From positions 1 through 22,466 of the forward strand of contig CAYHTR010000005.1 of NCBI GenBank assembly GCA_964359745.1: a stretch of DNA of 22,466 bases. The letters are read 5' to 3'. This stretch comes from JANLHG01 sp964359745 (GTDB taxonomy: Bacteria; Patescibacteriota; Minisyncoccia; Phycocordibacterales; PALSA-1337). Below, piece after piece: positions 6,780-14,408 of the stretch; the stretch's first letter is position 1, and the number at the start of each line of letters is the position of its first letter. A program made the position numbers and the translations under genes. The notes below the pieces were generated by a model. The model saw nothing but the letters and a program-made list of their open reading frames with translations, did not search any database and was not told where the DNA came from.

Positions 6780-7988
6780 ATGACAAAAGTGGAGGCGGAG
6801 TTGGCAAAAGGCAGGAATATTTCTATCATTGATTTAGTCCAAAATCTCATTGAACACGCCCACGAAATAAACGCCTCAGATGTGCATATTGATCCGGTGG
6901 AAGAAGAAGTTGTAGTGCGATTGCGGATTGATGGTGTATTAATTTCTTCTTTTATTTTTCCAAAAACAATTCATTCTGAAATTATTTCTAGAATAAAGGT
7001 CTTAGCTGGACTTCGCAGTGATGTGCATCATACTCCGCAGGACGGACGATTTCGAACAAACACCGCTCAAGACGGTTTTCTTGATGTGCGAATTTCTGTT
7101 ATGCCAACTTATTACGGAGAGAATGCCGTATTTCGTATTTTAGCAAAGAAAATTGAAAACTTTACGCTAGAAAATTTGGGAATGAGAGATATTGATAGAG
7201 AAATAGTTACCAAAGCAATTCAAAAACCAAACGGAATGATTTTAGTAACGGGCCCAACTGGTTCGGGTAAAACGACTACTCTCTATACACTTATTCAAAT
7301 GCTAAATAACAGCGATAGATGCTTGATGACCATTGAAGATCCAATAGAATATTCAATTAAGGGAATAAAACAAATTCAAATAAATCCGGAGACAGGACTT
7401 TCTTTTGCTAAGGGTTTGCGAGCAATGTTGAGGCAAGATCCGAATATTATTATGGTTGGAGAAATTCGTGATGAAGAAACTGCTAGTATTGCGGTAAATA
7501 TTTCGCTTACCGGACACTTACTTCTTTCAACACTTCACACAAATGATTCAGCATCTACTTTGCCGAGATTGCTTGATATGAAAGTTGATGCATATTTAAT
7601 CGCTTCTACTGTAAGTATTGTTATCGCTCAACGTTTGGTTCGAAAAATTTGTCCACATTGTATTGATGAAAGAAAAATATCCGAAATTGACAAACAAAAA
7701 CTTAAAGATTTTTTATCAAAGTTAGAAATTAACAAAATAAAAAAATTATATTTTGGAAGTGGTTGTGATAAATGCGCTGGCACTGGTTTCAAAGGTAGAA
7801 TAGGTATATTTGAAGTGATGCAGATAAATAACCAAATAAAAGACGCTATTGTCCGTATGTCGCCAGCTCGGGAAATAAAAAATATCGCTATAAAAAATGG
7901 AATGCAAACAATGTTAGAAAATGGTTTTTCAAAGGCATTCAAAGGATTAACCTCTATAGAAGAAATTTTGCGAATAATCCATGAATAA
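6780..7988 (+). CDS. pilB: GspE/PilB-type secretion or pilus extension ATPase
   Basis: A 402-residue cytoplasmic hexameric ATPase that powers pilus assembly. Walker A GPTGSGKTTT is at 158-167, the Asp box TIEDPIE at 184-190, Walker B IIMVGEIRD at 223-231 and the His box STLHTND at 250-256. A tetracysteine zinc site, typical of PilB/GspE rather than PilT, has C291/C294 and C329/C332. The protein begins at the N2 (ASDVHIDP) domain and lacks the N1 domain of most PilB proteins, which usually bring the length to about 560. It starts 12 bases after rpoD and overlaps pilC by 8 bases, so it heads the pilus operon. No Shine-Dalgarno sequence precedes the ATG. Confidence 0.94.
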   Translation: MTKVEAELAKGRNISIIDLVQNLIEHAHEINASDVHIDPVEEEVVVRLRIDGVLISSFIFPKTIHSEIISRIKVLAGLRSDVHHTPQDGRFRTNTAQDGFLDVRISVMPTYYGENAVFRILAKKIENFTLENLGMRDIDREIVTKAIQKPNGMILVTGPTGSGKTTTLYTLIQMLNNSDRCLMTIEDPIEYSIKGIKQIQINPETGLSFAKGLRAMLRQDPNIIMVGEIRDEETASIAVNISLTGHLLLSTLHTNDSASTLPRLLDMKVDAYLIASTVSIVIAQRLVRKICPHCIDERKISEIDKQKLKDFLSKLEINKIKKLYFGSGCDKCAGTGFKGRIGIFEVMQINNQIKDAIVRMSPAREIKNIAIKNGMQTMLENGFSKAFKGLTSIEEILRIIHE

Positions 7989-9015
7989 AGAAGACCAAAT
8001 AAATTTTGTTCAACGTTTAGCTTTTTTACTTAATGCTGGAATTACTCTTCAAGAAAGTTTAAAAATTCTTCAGACACAGGCATTAAAAAAAAATAAAATA
8101 ATTCTAAAAGGATTATTAGACGATATTTCAAGAGGGCTTTCACTTTCCCGTGGACTTACTAATTTGAAGATATGGAATCCATTTGCTATTCATATTATTA
8201 AAGTTGGCGAAATGAGCGGGACGTTAAGTGCCAATCTTCAATATTTGGCGGAAGAACTTAAAAAAAGACACGCCTTAAAACGTAAAATTCAAACCGCTTT
8301 GATATATCCATCTTTTATATTAATTTCCGCAATGGTTGTAGGTTTAATGATGTCTATTTATATTTTTCCAAAAATTTTACCAATTTTCAAAAGTATCAAT
8401 ACTGCTTTGCCGATTTCCACAAAAATCCTTATTTTCACAAGCGATTTTATAAGTCATTACTGGATTATATTATTATTTATTGTTATTTTTATACCACTTG
8501 TCGTTTTGTTTCTTTGTAGAAAATACGCTCTGGTTAAGTTTTTGTATTATTCTTTTATTTTTTATATTCCTTTAATTTCTCAGATAATTAAATACGCCAC
8601 AATAGCCAATATTTGCCGAACACTTGGGCTTTTGCAAAAAAGTGGTATCACTCTTTATGAATCGCTTTCAGTTACTAGTTTAACTTTATCAAATCCTATT
8701 TACAAAGAAAAAATTATTGAATCTGCTGATGCCGTTTCTCGTGGTGAAAAAATTTCTAATTATTTTGCTCGCTTTCCAAAAATATTTTCTCCAATGCTTT
8801 CAGATATGACAGCTATAGGCGAAAGAGCTGGAAACTTATCAGATGTTTTTTTATATATTTCCGAATATTACGAACGAGAAGTTGATGAAATTACCAAAAA
8901 TCTTTCAAGTTCAATTGAACCGATACTTATGATTATAATTGGCCTCAGTGTCGGTTTTATCGCGGTTGCGGTAATTTCTCCAATATATGCCATTACTCAA
9001 AACTTACACAACTAA
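7981..9015 (+). CDS. pilC: PilC/GspF inner-membrane platform protein
   Basis: A 344-residue integral membrane protein with two GspF domains. The first cytoplasmic domain (about 1-100) has AGITLQESLKIL and VGEMSGTL. A pair of membrane helices follows (about 105-130 and 160-180). The second GspF domain (200-315) has SGITLYESL and IGERAGNLSDVF. A C-terminal helix with IEPILMIIIGLSVGFIAVAV ends the protein. It anchors the pilus machine and couples the ATPase to pilin extraction. It overlaps the ATPase gene by 8 bases and the next pilin gene by 29 bases. Slightly shorter than typical (about 400), as in other compact genomes. Confidence 0.94.
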   Translation: MNKEDQINFVQRLAFLLNAGITLQESLKILQTQALKKNKIILKGLLDDISRGLSLSRGLTNLKIWNPFAIHIIKVGEMSGTLSANLQYLAEELKKRHALKRKIQTALIYPSFILISAMVVGLMMSIYIFPKILPIFKSINTALPISTKILIFTSDFISHYWIILLFIVIFIPLVVLFLCRKYALVKFLYYSFIFYIPLISQIIKYATIANICRTLGLLQKSGITLYESLSVTSLTLSNPIYKEKIIESADAVSRGEKISNYFARFPKIFSPMLSDMTAIGERAGNLSDVFLYISEYYEREVDEITKNLSSSIEPILMIIIGLSVGFIAVAVISPIYAITQNLHN

Positions 9016-9313
9016 TAAGTGCGGATTTTCTCTTATTGAAGTGCTTGTGGCGCTTTCTATTTTATCTATTGTTGGAAGTATTGGTCTTGTGGCGACCATT
9101 AATTCATATAATCGTTATGAGTTTAATAAAGAAAAAAATTTATTTATAAATTCTCTTCAAGAATCGCGAAGCAAATCTCTTAATAATGTTGATAATATTT
9201 CTCATAATATGTTTGATAGAGTAAGCGCTAATGTTGCTTCAACCACTGAAATTATTTTTTCTAATAATGGTCGTTCGGAAATTATAATCATTGACTCAAA
9301 TGGAAAAATATAA
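8987..9313 (+). CDS. Type IV prepilin-like protein (GspH/FimT-like)
   Basis: A 108-residue protein with a short leader ending in NKCG, then mature FSLIEVLVALSILSIVG. The prepilin peptidase site G|F has the conserved Glu at mature position 5. The rest is a small beta-rich domain beginning with QESRSKSLNN, typical of minor pseudopilins. The only ATG in frame lies within pilC and overlaps it by 29 bases, so translation probably depends on pilC readthrough or coupling. It overlaps the next gene by 14 bases. It is probably a minor pilin that primes or caps the fibre. Confidence 0.82.
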   Translation: MPLLKTYTTNKCGFSLIEVLVALSILSIVGSIGLVATINSYNRYEFNKEKNLFINSLQESRSKSLNNVDNISHNMFDRVSANVASTTEIIFSNNGRSEIIIIDSNGKI

Positions 9314-10574
9314 AAATGGTTCAATAACTCTTGAGATTTTAATCGCTTTTGCGATATTGACTATTTCTTTTAGTGCATTGATAAATCTTTATTATTCTAC
9401 CGATAAAATTATGGTAGATATGAAAAGCGATATTGAATTTGATTCAAAAAATGAAGAGTTTATGGAAAATACTAGAGTGCAGGGAAGAATGGATTTTAAT
9501 TCTATTATTGCAAATGATATTGATGATGTTACAAAAGATATTAGTTTGGGTGACTTAACTTCACGAATTATTGACTGGCGTAATTCACAAGGATACAAAA
9601 TATGTTCTTTTAGTGGAAATTGGCAAAATCCGCAAAGCTTCAGCGGTATTGTTTTAGACACCAGCACCACAACCGATATTGTGAGCACGGATATATCAAG
9701 TAAAGGAAATTATGTTTATATGACAGCTGATTCTGCTACTCAAAGCAAAGATGATTTTTTTATTGTTGATGTGTTAAATTCACAAAGTCCATTTATTGTT
9801 TCAAAAATTGATACTGGTCCAGGATTGACGACTTTGGCTGTGGCTGGTGATTATGCATTCGTTGGTAATTCAAGCACAAATGCTCAACTTCAAATTATAA
9901 ATATTAAAGATCCATATAATCCATCACTTATTTCTTCTTACAAATTACCAGGAACTTATAGTGGTTTATATGCAAACAGTATTTTTTACTCGAAGAAAAA
10001 AGTTTATTTAGGTACTCCCAAAACTACAATAAGTGAACTTCATATTATTGATGTATCAGATGTGTATAATCCGATTGAAATAGGGAATTGGGAAGCAAAC
10101 ACCACAATAAACGATATTAATGTTAAAGGAAATATTTTATACGAAGCTAGTCCGGACGATGAAGAATTAAAAGTTATTGATATTAGTAATCTTTCAAATA
10201 TTGCACGAGTAAGCAGTTTTGATGAAGCAACAAATTCTGGCAAAAGTATATATTCTGTCGGCACAACAACATATCTTGGACACACATCTGGTGGAGATTT
10301 TTTTGTGTTAGATACTTCTAGCACTACTCCGCAAAAACTTGGTTCATACCACGCCGGCTCAAGTATAAATGGAATTATTGGTGATAAGAATTTTGCTTTT
10401 TTAGTTACAACAGATAAAAAACTCAAAATTCTTTCTGTTTCAAATCCAAACTCTATTTCTCTGCTTTCAAGTTTAGATTTTCCATCAAAGGCGACTGCTA
10501 TTGATTGTGGGAAGAATGCACTTTATGTGGTGCTTGAAAATAATGATGCTTTAAGAATTATTACACCGCAATGA
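9300..10574 (+). CDS. Prepilin-like protein fused to an LVIVD beta-propeller
   Basis: A 424-residue protein starting MEKYKNG|SITLEILIAFAIL, a class III prepilin signal with Gly-1 and Glu+5 and a hydrophobic helix. After about 100 residues of linker, roughly residues 125-424 contain seven repeats built as a strand (GDYAFV, KKVYL, GNILYE and so on), a short loop, LQIINIKDPYNP-like motifs and a closing strand. Other examples are LHIIDVSDVYNP and LKVIDISNLSN. This is the LVIVD-repeat pattern and predicts a seven-bladed propeller. A TTG at 9291 is an alternative start, but the ATG gives a normal leader. Propeller domains commonly bind ligands or surfaces, so an adhesive pilus tip is plausible; that is inference. 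Confidence 0.85.
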   Translation: MEKYKNGSITLEILIAFAILTISFSALINLYYSTDKIMVDMKSDIEFDSKNEEFMENTRVQGRMDFNSIIANDIDDVTKDISLGDLTSRIIDWRNSQGYKICSFSGNWQNPQSFSGIVLDTSTTTDIVSTDISSKGNYVYMTADSATQSKDDFFIVDVLNSQSPFIVSKIDTGPGLTTLAVAGDYAFVGNSSTNAQLQIINIKDPYNPSLISSYKLPGTYSGLYANSIFYSKKKVYLGTPKTTISELHIIDVSDVYNPIEIGNWEANTTINDINVKGNILYEASPDDEELKVIDISNLSNIARVSSFDEATNSGKSIYSVGTTTYLGHTSGGDFFVLDTSSTTPQKLGSYHAGSSINGIIGDKNFAFLVTTDKKLKILSVSNPNSISLLSSLDFPSKATAIDCGKNALYVVLENNDALRIITPQ

Positions 10575-10981
10575 AAAAAGGATTTACATTAATTGAAACA
10601 ATAATATATATCGGATTATTATCTGTGCTTTTAGTTGGTCTAATTAATTCGTTATATTTATTACTATCAAATCTTGATCGTCACGACACTGATATTTTTG
10701 TTATACAAGAAGGTAATTTTATAAAAGATAAAATCAGATATCTTTTGATTGGCGCTAGTATTGTATATACACCAGCATTAAACGCCACATCTACAACACT
10801 TAGTTTAAAAAATAATGGTATAACATATAATATTGACGCAAAGACATTTGCCAGCGATTCAATTATTGTGAATAATTTCGTGGTTGAACATGGAAAAACT
10901 GGCAACGCTCCGGCGTGGGTCAAAGTTTCTTTCAACATCAATAAAATCACTTTTAGCGTCATTAGATATACAAGATTATGA
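10571..10981 (+). CDS. Prepilin-like minor pilin (PulJ/PilW-like)
   Basis: A 136-residue protein with the prepilin signal MKKG|FTLIETIIYIGLLSVLLVG, including Glu at mature position 5. The soluble part is beta-rich with a Ser/Thr-rich stretch (NATSTTLSL). It overlaps the propeller-pilin gene by four bases (ATGA) and the glycosyltransferase gene by four more, indicating one tightly coupled operon. It resembles GspJ/PilW minor pilins by helix pattern and position in the cluster, but the match is by general features only. Confidence 0.82.
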   Translation: MKKGFTLIETIIYIGLLSVLLVGLINSLYLLLSNLDRHDTDIFVIQEGNFIKDKIRYLLIGASIVYTPALNATSTTLSLKNNGITYNIDAKTFASDSIIVNNFVVEHGKTGNAPAWVKVSFNINKITFSVIRYTRL

Positions 10982-12339
10982 AAAAATATAGTCCATTGTT
11001 TTTTATTATTTTAATTATAGGAACATTTTTTGCTTTTTTTATGTTGGGACACGGGGCGTTTATTGATAATGATGAAGCGTTTTATGCGCAAACTGTAAGA
11101 GAAAGTTTAGAACATAATAATTTCATTACACTTACACATAGCGGAAACAACTGGTTTGATAAACCGCCTTTGGTATTTTGGTTTGTTATCGGAAGTGTAA
11201 AAATATTTGGTTATAATGAATTTGCTTTGCGTTTTCCAATTGCATTATCACTGGTTTTATGTCTTTTTCTTACTTATTTATGCACTTATGAACTTACTAA
11301 TAATAAACGAACAGCAATCATTGCATCACTAGTGTTGCTTACCACAGGATTATTTTGGGAAGCAGGTAGACAATTGCGTTTGGACGTTCCCGTTACAGCA
11401 TGTGTGTTATTTTCATTTTATTCATATTTGAAAGGTCTAAAAAATCCACGCTGGTTTTTAGGAATTGGAGTAGGTTTTGGTTTGGGAATTATGACAAAAA
11501 GCGTGATTGGACTTCTTTCTATTCCCGTCATAATTATTTATAGTATTTTTTATAAAAAATGGAATTATTTACGCGATAGGAATTTTTATTGCGGATTATT
11601 ATTGGGGGCGGTTATTGGATTACCGTGGCATATTTACGAATGGCTAAAATATCCTACCGATTTTTATAACCTCTATATTGTGAAGTTTATATTTACAAGA
11701 ATTCACGAAAATATTTTAGGCGGTGTTTCAACAAATGCAAATTATATCATCAATCTTTTTACCTATTATGAACCGTGGATTATTATAGCTCTAATATGTA
11801 TATTTTGCAGTAAAATGAAATTGCCTAGAGTTTTTTTAATAATTTGCTTTTGTCTTTTTGCGGTATTTTTTGTTTCAAGCACAAAATTGCTTTATTATTT
11901 CGTTCCAATATATCCTTTTATGGCAATTTTTATCGCTCTATCTTTGGATTCAATATTTTCATTTATTGAGATGTATCATACGAGATATAAAGATTTTGTG
12001 ATTTTTTTGTATTCTTTATTATTTATTTTTGCTTTGATAACATCCATTTATACCACTTTTGGTTTAGGCGATAATTATTTTTCTGAGGTTAAACGATTAG
12101 CAACGCAAGAAAAAATTATTGGTGAACTTATCGCCAAAAATTCCACCACAATACCAATTTATATTTACAATTATTTTTATTGGGATACGATTGTATATTA
12201 TAGTGGCGGAAGAAAAATTGAAGTGTTTGATGAAAAAACAGCAACTCGTCCTTTTTATCTTATTCTATCAAGTCAATTAAAAATAAACGCCGATAATCTT
12301 TATAAAGGTGATAACCTTTCGCTTTTTTATGTACACTAA
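10978..12339 (+). CDS. GT39/ArnT-like membrane glycosyltransferase
   Basis: A 453-residue multi-spanning protein. The first extracellular loop holds DNDEAFYA (30-37) with the acidic D/E pair typical of the GT-C fold catalytic site, and DKPPLVFW (61-68) is the usual ArnT/PMT family segment. About ten membrane helices follow, and a short soluble tail closes it. Such enzymes transfer sugars from polyprenyl-phosphate carriers to proteins or lipids on the outer face of the membrane. Here it is embedded by four-base overlap inside a pilin operon, so pilin glycosylation is a reasonable inference; the acceptor and donor are not shown by sequence. Confidence 0.88.
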   Translation: MKKYSPLFFIILIIGTFFAFFMLGHGAFIDNDEAFYAQTVRESLEHNNFITLTHSGNNWFDKPPLVFWFVIGSVKIFGYNEFALRFPIALSLVLCLFLTYLCTYELTNNKRTAIIASLVLLTTGLFWEAGRQLRLDVPVTACVLFSFYSYLKGLKNPRWFLGIGVGFGLGIMTKSVIGLLSIPVIIIYSIFYKKWNYLRDRNFYCGLLLGAVIGLPWHIYEWLKYPTDFYNLYIVKFIFTRIHENILGGVSTNANYIINLFTYYEPWIIIALICIFCSKMKLPRVFLIICFCLFAVFFVSSTKLLYYFVPIYPFMAIFIALSLDSIFSFIEMYHTRYKDFVIFLYSLLFIFALITSIYTTFGLGDNYFSEVKRLATQEKIIGELIAKNSTTIPIYIYNYFYWDTIVYYSGGRKIEVFDEKTATRPFYLILSSQLKINADNLYKGDNLSLFYVH

Positions 12340-12340
12340 T

Positions 12341-12727
12341 ATGAAAAAAGGATTTACTGCACTTATTGTTGTAATTATTGTGTCGGCAGTATTGCTTACG
12401 ATTAGTGTTGGTTCGGTTTTGACATTATTTACTTTGCGAATGGAAAGAATTGACGCGCGCAATAAAGCTCAAAGCAGTTCTTTTGCCGAAACATGTATTG
12501 AATATGGTTTTCTTCATATCATTCAGGATTCTCATTATTCCATTTCTTCGCCGGAAATTATTTCTATTCCAAATGGTTCTTGTTCAATAATTAGCATTAC
12601 CGAAAATGGAAATACTCGCATTGTTACAGCTACTTCGGTTGTTTCTCATAGTTTTACCACATTAACTGCAACTCTTGATATTTCTGATATGAATAATCCA
12701 ACTATTACCAATTTTCAAGAAATATGA
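12341..12727 (+). CDS. Prepilin-like minor pilin without Glu5 (PilX/GspK-like)
   Basis: A 128-residue protein beginning MKKG|FTALIVVIIVSAVLLTISVGSV. The cleavage site is typical but mature position 5 is Ile rather than Glu, a feature known from GspK-type tip pseudopilins. Two Cys residues (in AETCIEYG and GSCSI) could form a disulfide. I chose the ATG at 12341, one base after the glycosyltransferase stop, because the prepilin signal begins there; the frame opens earlier at 12308 inside the upstream gene. It ends at 12727, 12 bases before the next pilin. Confidence 0.8.
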   Translation: MKKGFTALIVVIIVSAVLLTISVGSVLTLFTLRMERIDARNKAQSSSFAETCIEYGFLHIIQDSHYSISSPEIISIPNGSCSIISITENGNTRIVTATSVVSHSFTTLTATLDISDMNNPTITNFQEI

Positions 12728-12733
12728 GATAAT
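12705..12733 (+). promoter_or_regulatory. Leaderless-type promoter for the major-pilin candidate
   Basis: TTACCA (12705-12710), a 17-base spacer and GATAAT (12728-12733) precede the ATG at 12740 by exactly six bases. This would give the last pilin a separate, possibly stronger, transcript from the rest of the operon. Confidence 0.5.
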
Positions 12734-12739
12734 GTTTTA

Positions 12740-13207
12740 ATGAAAAATAAAAGAAAAAATAAATCAGGTTTTACACTTATTGAAATTTTGGTGGTTATAG
12801 GAATTATCGCCATACTTGCAGGGGTGGTACTTGTCGCAATAAATCCTGCCCGACAATTTAAAATTGCTAGAGATTCCCAAAGGACTAGTCATGTTGCGAC
12901 CATATTAAACGCCATCGGACAAAATATGTCGGAAAATAGGGGATTATTCAAGTGTGGTGGAACAGTAACGACAATTCCAGCGACTTCTACGGTAATGAAA
13001 TCTTCGGGTGGTTTTGATGTCGCTCCTTGTTTGGTGCCGACTTATGTGGCTTCAATGCCTTTTGACCCTAGTGCTTCCGGTGCGCATTTTACTTCAATAA
13101 CCGATTATAATACTCAATATTCTATTATGAGAGACATAAACGACCGTATTACTATCACCGCTTCTTCAACCGAAATAGAAAGTCCAGTCATTTCAGTTAC
13201 GAGGTAA
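12740..13207 (+). CDS. Type IV pilin-like protein, major pilin candidate
   Basis: A 155-residue protein with a lysine-rich leader MKNKRKNKSG, then FTLIEILVVIGIIAILAGVVLVAINPARQ (two adjoining blocks): a textbook pilin N-terminus with Glu5. C72 and C97 probably form a disulfide in the globular domain. The sequence KIARDSQRTSHVATI (41-55), continuing the helix after NPARQ, is typical of type IV pilins and GspG-like major pseudopilins. Its own promoter and position at the end of the cluster suggest it is the most abundant subunit. A perfect palindrome lies eight bases after its stop. Confidence 0.88.
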   Translation: MKNKRKNKSGFTLIEILVVIGIIAILAGVVLVAINPARQFKIARDSQRTSHVATILNAIGQNMSENRGLFKCGGTVTTIPATSTVMKSSGGFDVAPCLVPTYVASMPFDPSASGAHFTSITDYNTQYSIMRDINDRITITASSTEIESPVISVTR

Positions 13208-13214
13208 GACATAC

Positions 13215-13254
13215 TACAGAGGAGTTTCCTATGTACATAGGAAACTCCTCTGTA
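13215..13254. repeat. Perfect 40-bp palindrome between pilin and ftsW genes
   Basis: Each 20-base half is the exact reverse complement of the other, with no loop: TACAGAGGAGTTTCCTATGT is followed by its complement. It could act as a terminator for the pilin transcript, but neither strand shows a T-run directly after it, so it may instead be a protein-binding or mobile palindromic element. It shares 16 bases with dnaG (5178-5193). Confidence 0.75.
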
Positions 13255-13282
13255 TAAAAAAATAAACTTTATATTATTATGT

Positions 13283-13288
13283 TATAAT
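13283..13288 (+). promoter_or_regulatory. -10 element of ftsW (leaderless type)
   Basis: A perfect TATAAT lies six bases before the ATG at 13295. The spacer and -35 region are AT-rich without a clear TTGACA. Confidence 0.6.
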
Positions 13289-13294
13289 TTCGAT

Positions 13295-14401
13295 ATGAAA
13301 CCCTTGAAGGTTGATAAACCATTTCTTTTTTCTGTGTTGATTTTAGTAGTTTTTGGATTTTTTATTTTTACTTCCGCTTCATTGGGAATATTAGCACGAG
13401 ATAATTCTCGATTTGATAGTATTTCTTTCACTCAATTATTGGCACTCGGTTTGGGACTTGTATCGCTTTTTATTTGCGCAAGAATAATTCCGCATAAGTT
13501 CTGGAGAAAATACGCTTTTTACATATTTTTAGCCACAATAGTTCTCAATCTTTTACTTTTTATACCAAAACTTGGATTTGAACACGGTGGGGCGACCAGA
13601 TGGATTACGCTTGGATCTTTCACCATTCAACCGTCTGAATTTTTGAAAATTGGATTCATTATTTACTTTTCTGCTTGGCTTGCCAGAGTAAAAGATAATG
13701 TAGTTAAGTTTAAATACGGACTTTTGCCTTTTATAATTATCGCAGCACTTTTGGGACCCATTCTTATGGCCCAATCTGATACTAAAACATTCGTTATTAT
13801 TGCTTTTTCTGGTTTAGCGATGCTTGTCTCTGCTGGTGCGAGATGGAAAGACATAGGAGCTGTGGCTTGTATCGGACTTTTGTTTGTGGGAATCGTTGCA
13901 TTTGCAAAACCCTATGCTATGCAAAGAATTTTGACTTTCATAAATCCCGCCAGCGACCCACTCAATTCTGGTTATCAAATTCAACAATCACTCATTGCTA
14001 TCGGTTCTGGTGGAATGTTTGGTAGGGGATTTGGACAAAGTATTCAGAAGTTTAATTTTTTACCTGAACCTGTTGGTGATTCCATATTTGCGGTTTATGC
14101 CGAAGAATGGGGGTTTGTTGGAGCTTTGGCTCTTATCGCCCTATTTCTTTTTTTTACTATTCGTGGTCTTAAAATTGCTACTAAATCTGGGGATCTTTTT
14201 GATAGTTTTTTAATAGTGGGAATAATTGTTCTTATCGTATCAGAATCATTTATGAATATCGCGTCAATGGTCGGCATTATTCCGCTTTCTGGAGTGCCGT
14301 TGCTTTTTGTAAGTCACGGCGGGACTGCTCTTATAGCTACGCTGGGAGAAGTAGGAATTATCCTCAATATCTCTAGATATCAGAAAAAAAATAGCATATA
14401 A
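13295..14401 (+). CDS. ftsW: SEDS-family peptidoglycan glycosyltransferase FtsW
   Basis: A 368-residue polytopic membrane protein of the SEDS family, which polymerises lipid II during division. GGATRWITLGSFTIQPSEF (about residues 98-116) and the NFLPEPVGDSIFAVYAEEWG loop, which has the conserved Asp of the active site, are clear family signatures. A C-terminal SHGGTALIATLGEVGIILNI segment matches. FtsW and RodA are similar in sequence; FtsW is preferred because murG follows after seven bases, as in division and cell wall clusters. It has about ten predicted helices. Its own leaderless-type promoter separates it from the pilus operon. Confidence 0.92.
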   Translation: MKPLKVDKPFLFSVLILVVFGFFIFTSASLGILARDNSRFDSISFTQLLALGLGLVSLFICARIIPHKFWRKYAFYIFLATIVLNLLLFIPKLGFEHGGATRWITLGSFTIQPSEFLKIGFIIYFSAWLARVKDNVVKFKYGLLPFIIIAALLGPILMAQSDTKTFVIIAFSGLAMLVSAGARWKDIGAVACIGLLFVGIVAFAKPYAMQRILTFINPASDPLNSGYQIQQSLIAIGSGGMFGRGFGQSIQKFNFLPEPVGDSIFAVYAEEWGFVGALALIALFLFFTIRGLKIATKSGDLFDSFLIVGIIVLIVSESFMNIASMVGIIPLSGVPLLFVSHGGTALIATLGEVGIILNISRYQKKNSI

Positions 14402-14402
14402 T
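14397..14402 (+). promoter_or_regulatory. -10 element of murG (leaderless type)
   Basis: A perfect TATAAT overlaps the end of ftsW and finishes six bases before the murG ATG at 14409. The surrounding TATAATAACC(A/C)TATG is the same as at dnaG. murG may therefore be transcribed both from here and from the ftsW promoter. Confidence 0.55.
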
Positions 14403-14408
14403 AACCAT

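Noticed and set aside
10040..10426. Antisense open frame of 128 codons within the propeller-pilin gene
   Set aside because: It lies wholly opposite a well-supported coding region with repeats and shows no family motif; it is a shadow of the sense codons.
13232..13237. TGTACA at the centre of the 40-bp palindrome as an antitoxin operator
   Set aside because: A single hexamer at the centre of a perfect palindrome is expected to be self-complementary; there is no second site and no promoter overlap.
13215..13254. Reading the 40-bp palindrome as a standard Rho-independent terminator
   Set aside because: No T-run follows on either strand. It may still stop transcription, so it is listed as a palindrome only.
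13295..14401. RodA instead of FtsW
   Set aside because: Both are SEDS proteins and sequence motifs alone do not separate them cleanly; the adjacent murG favours FtsW, and no mreC/mrdA neighbour is present.
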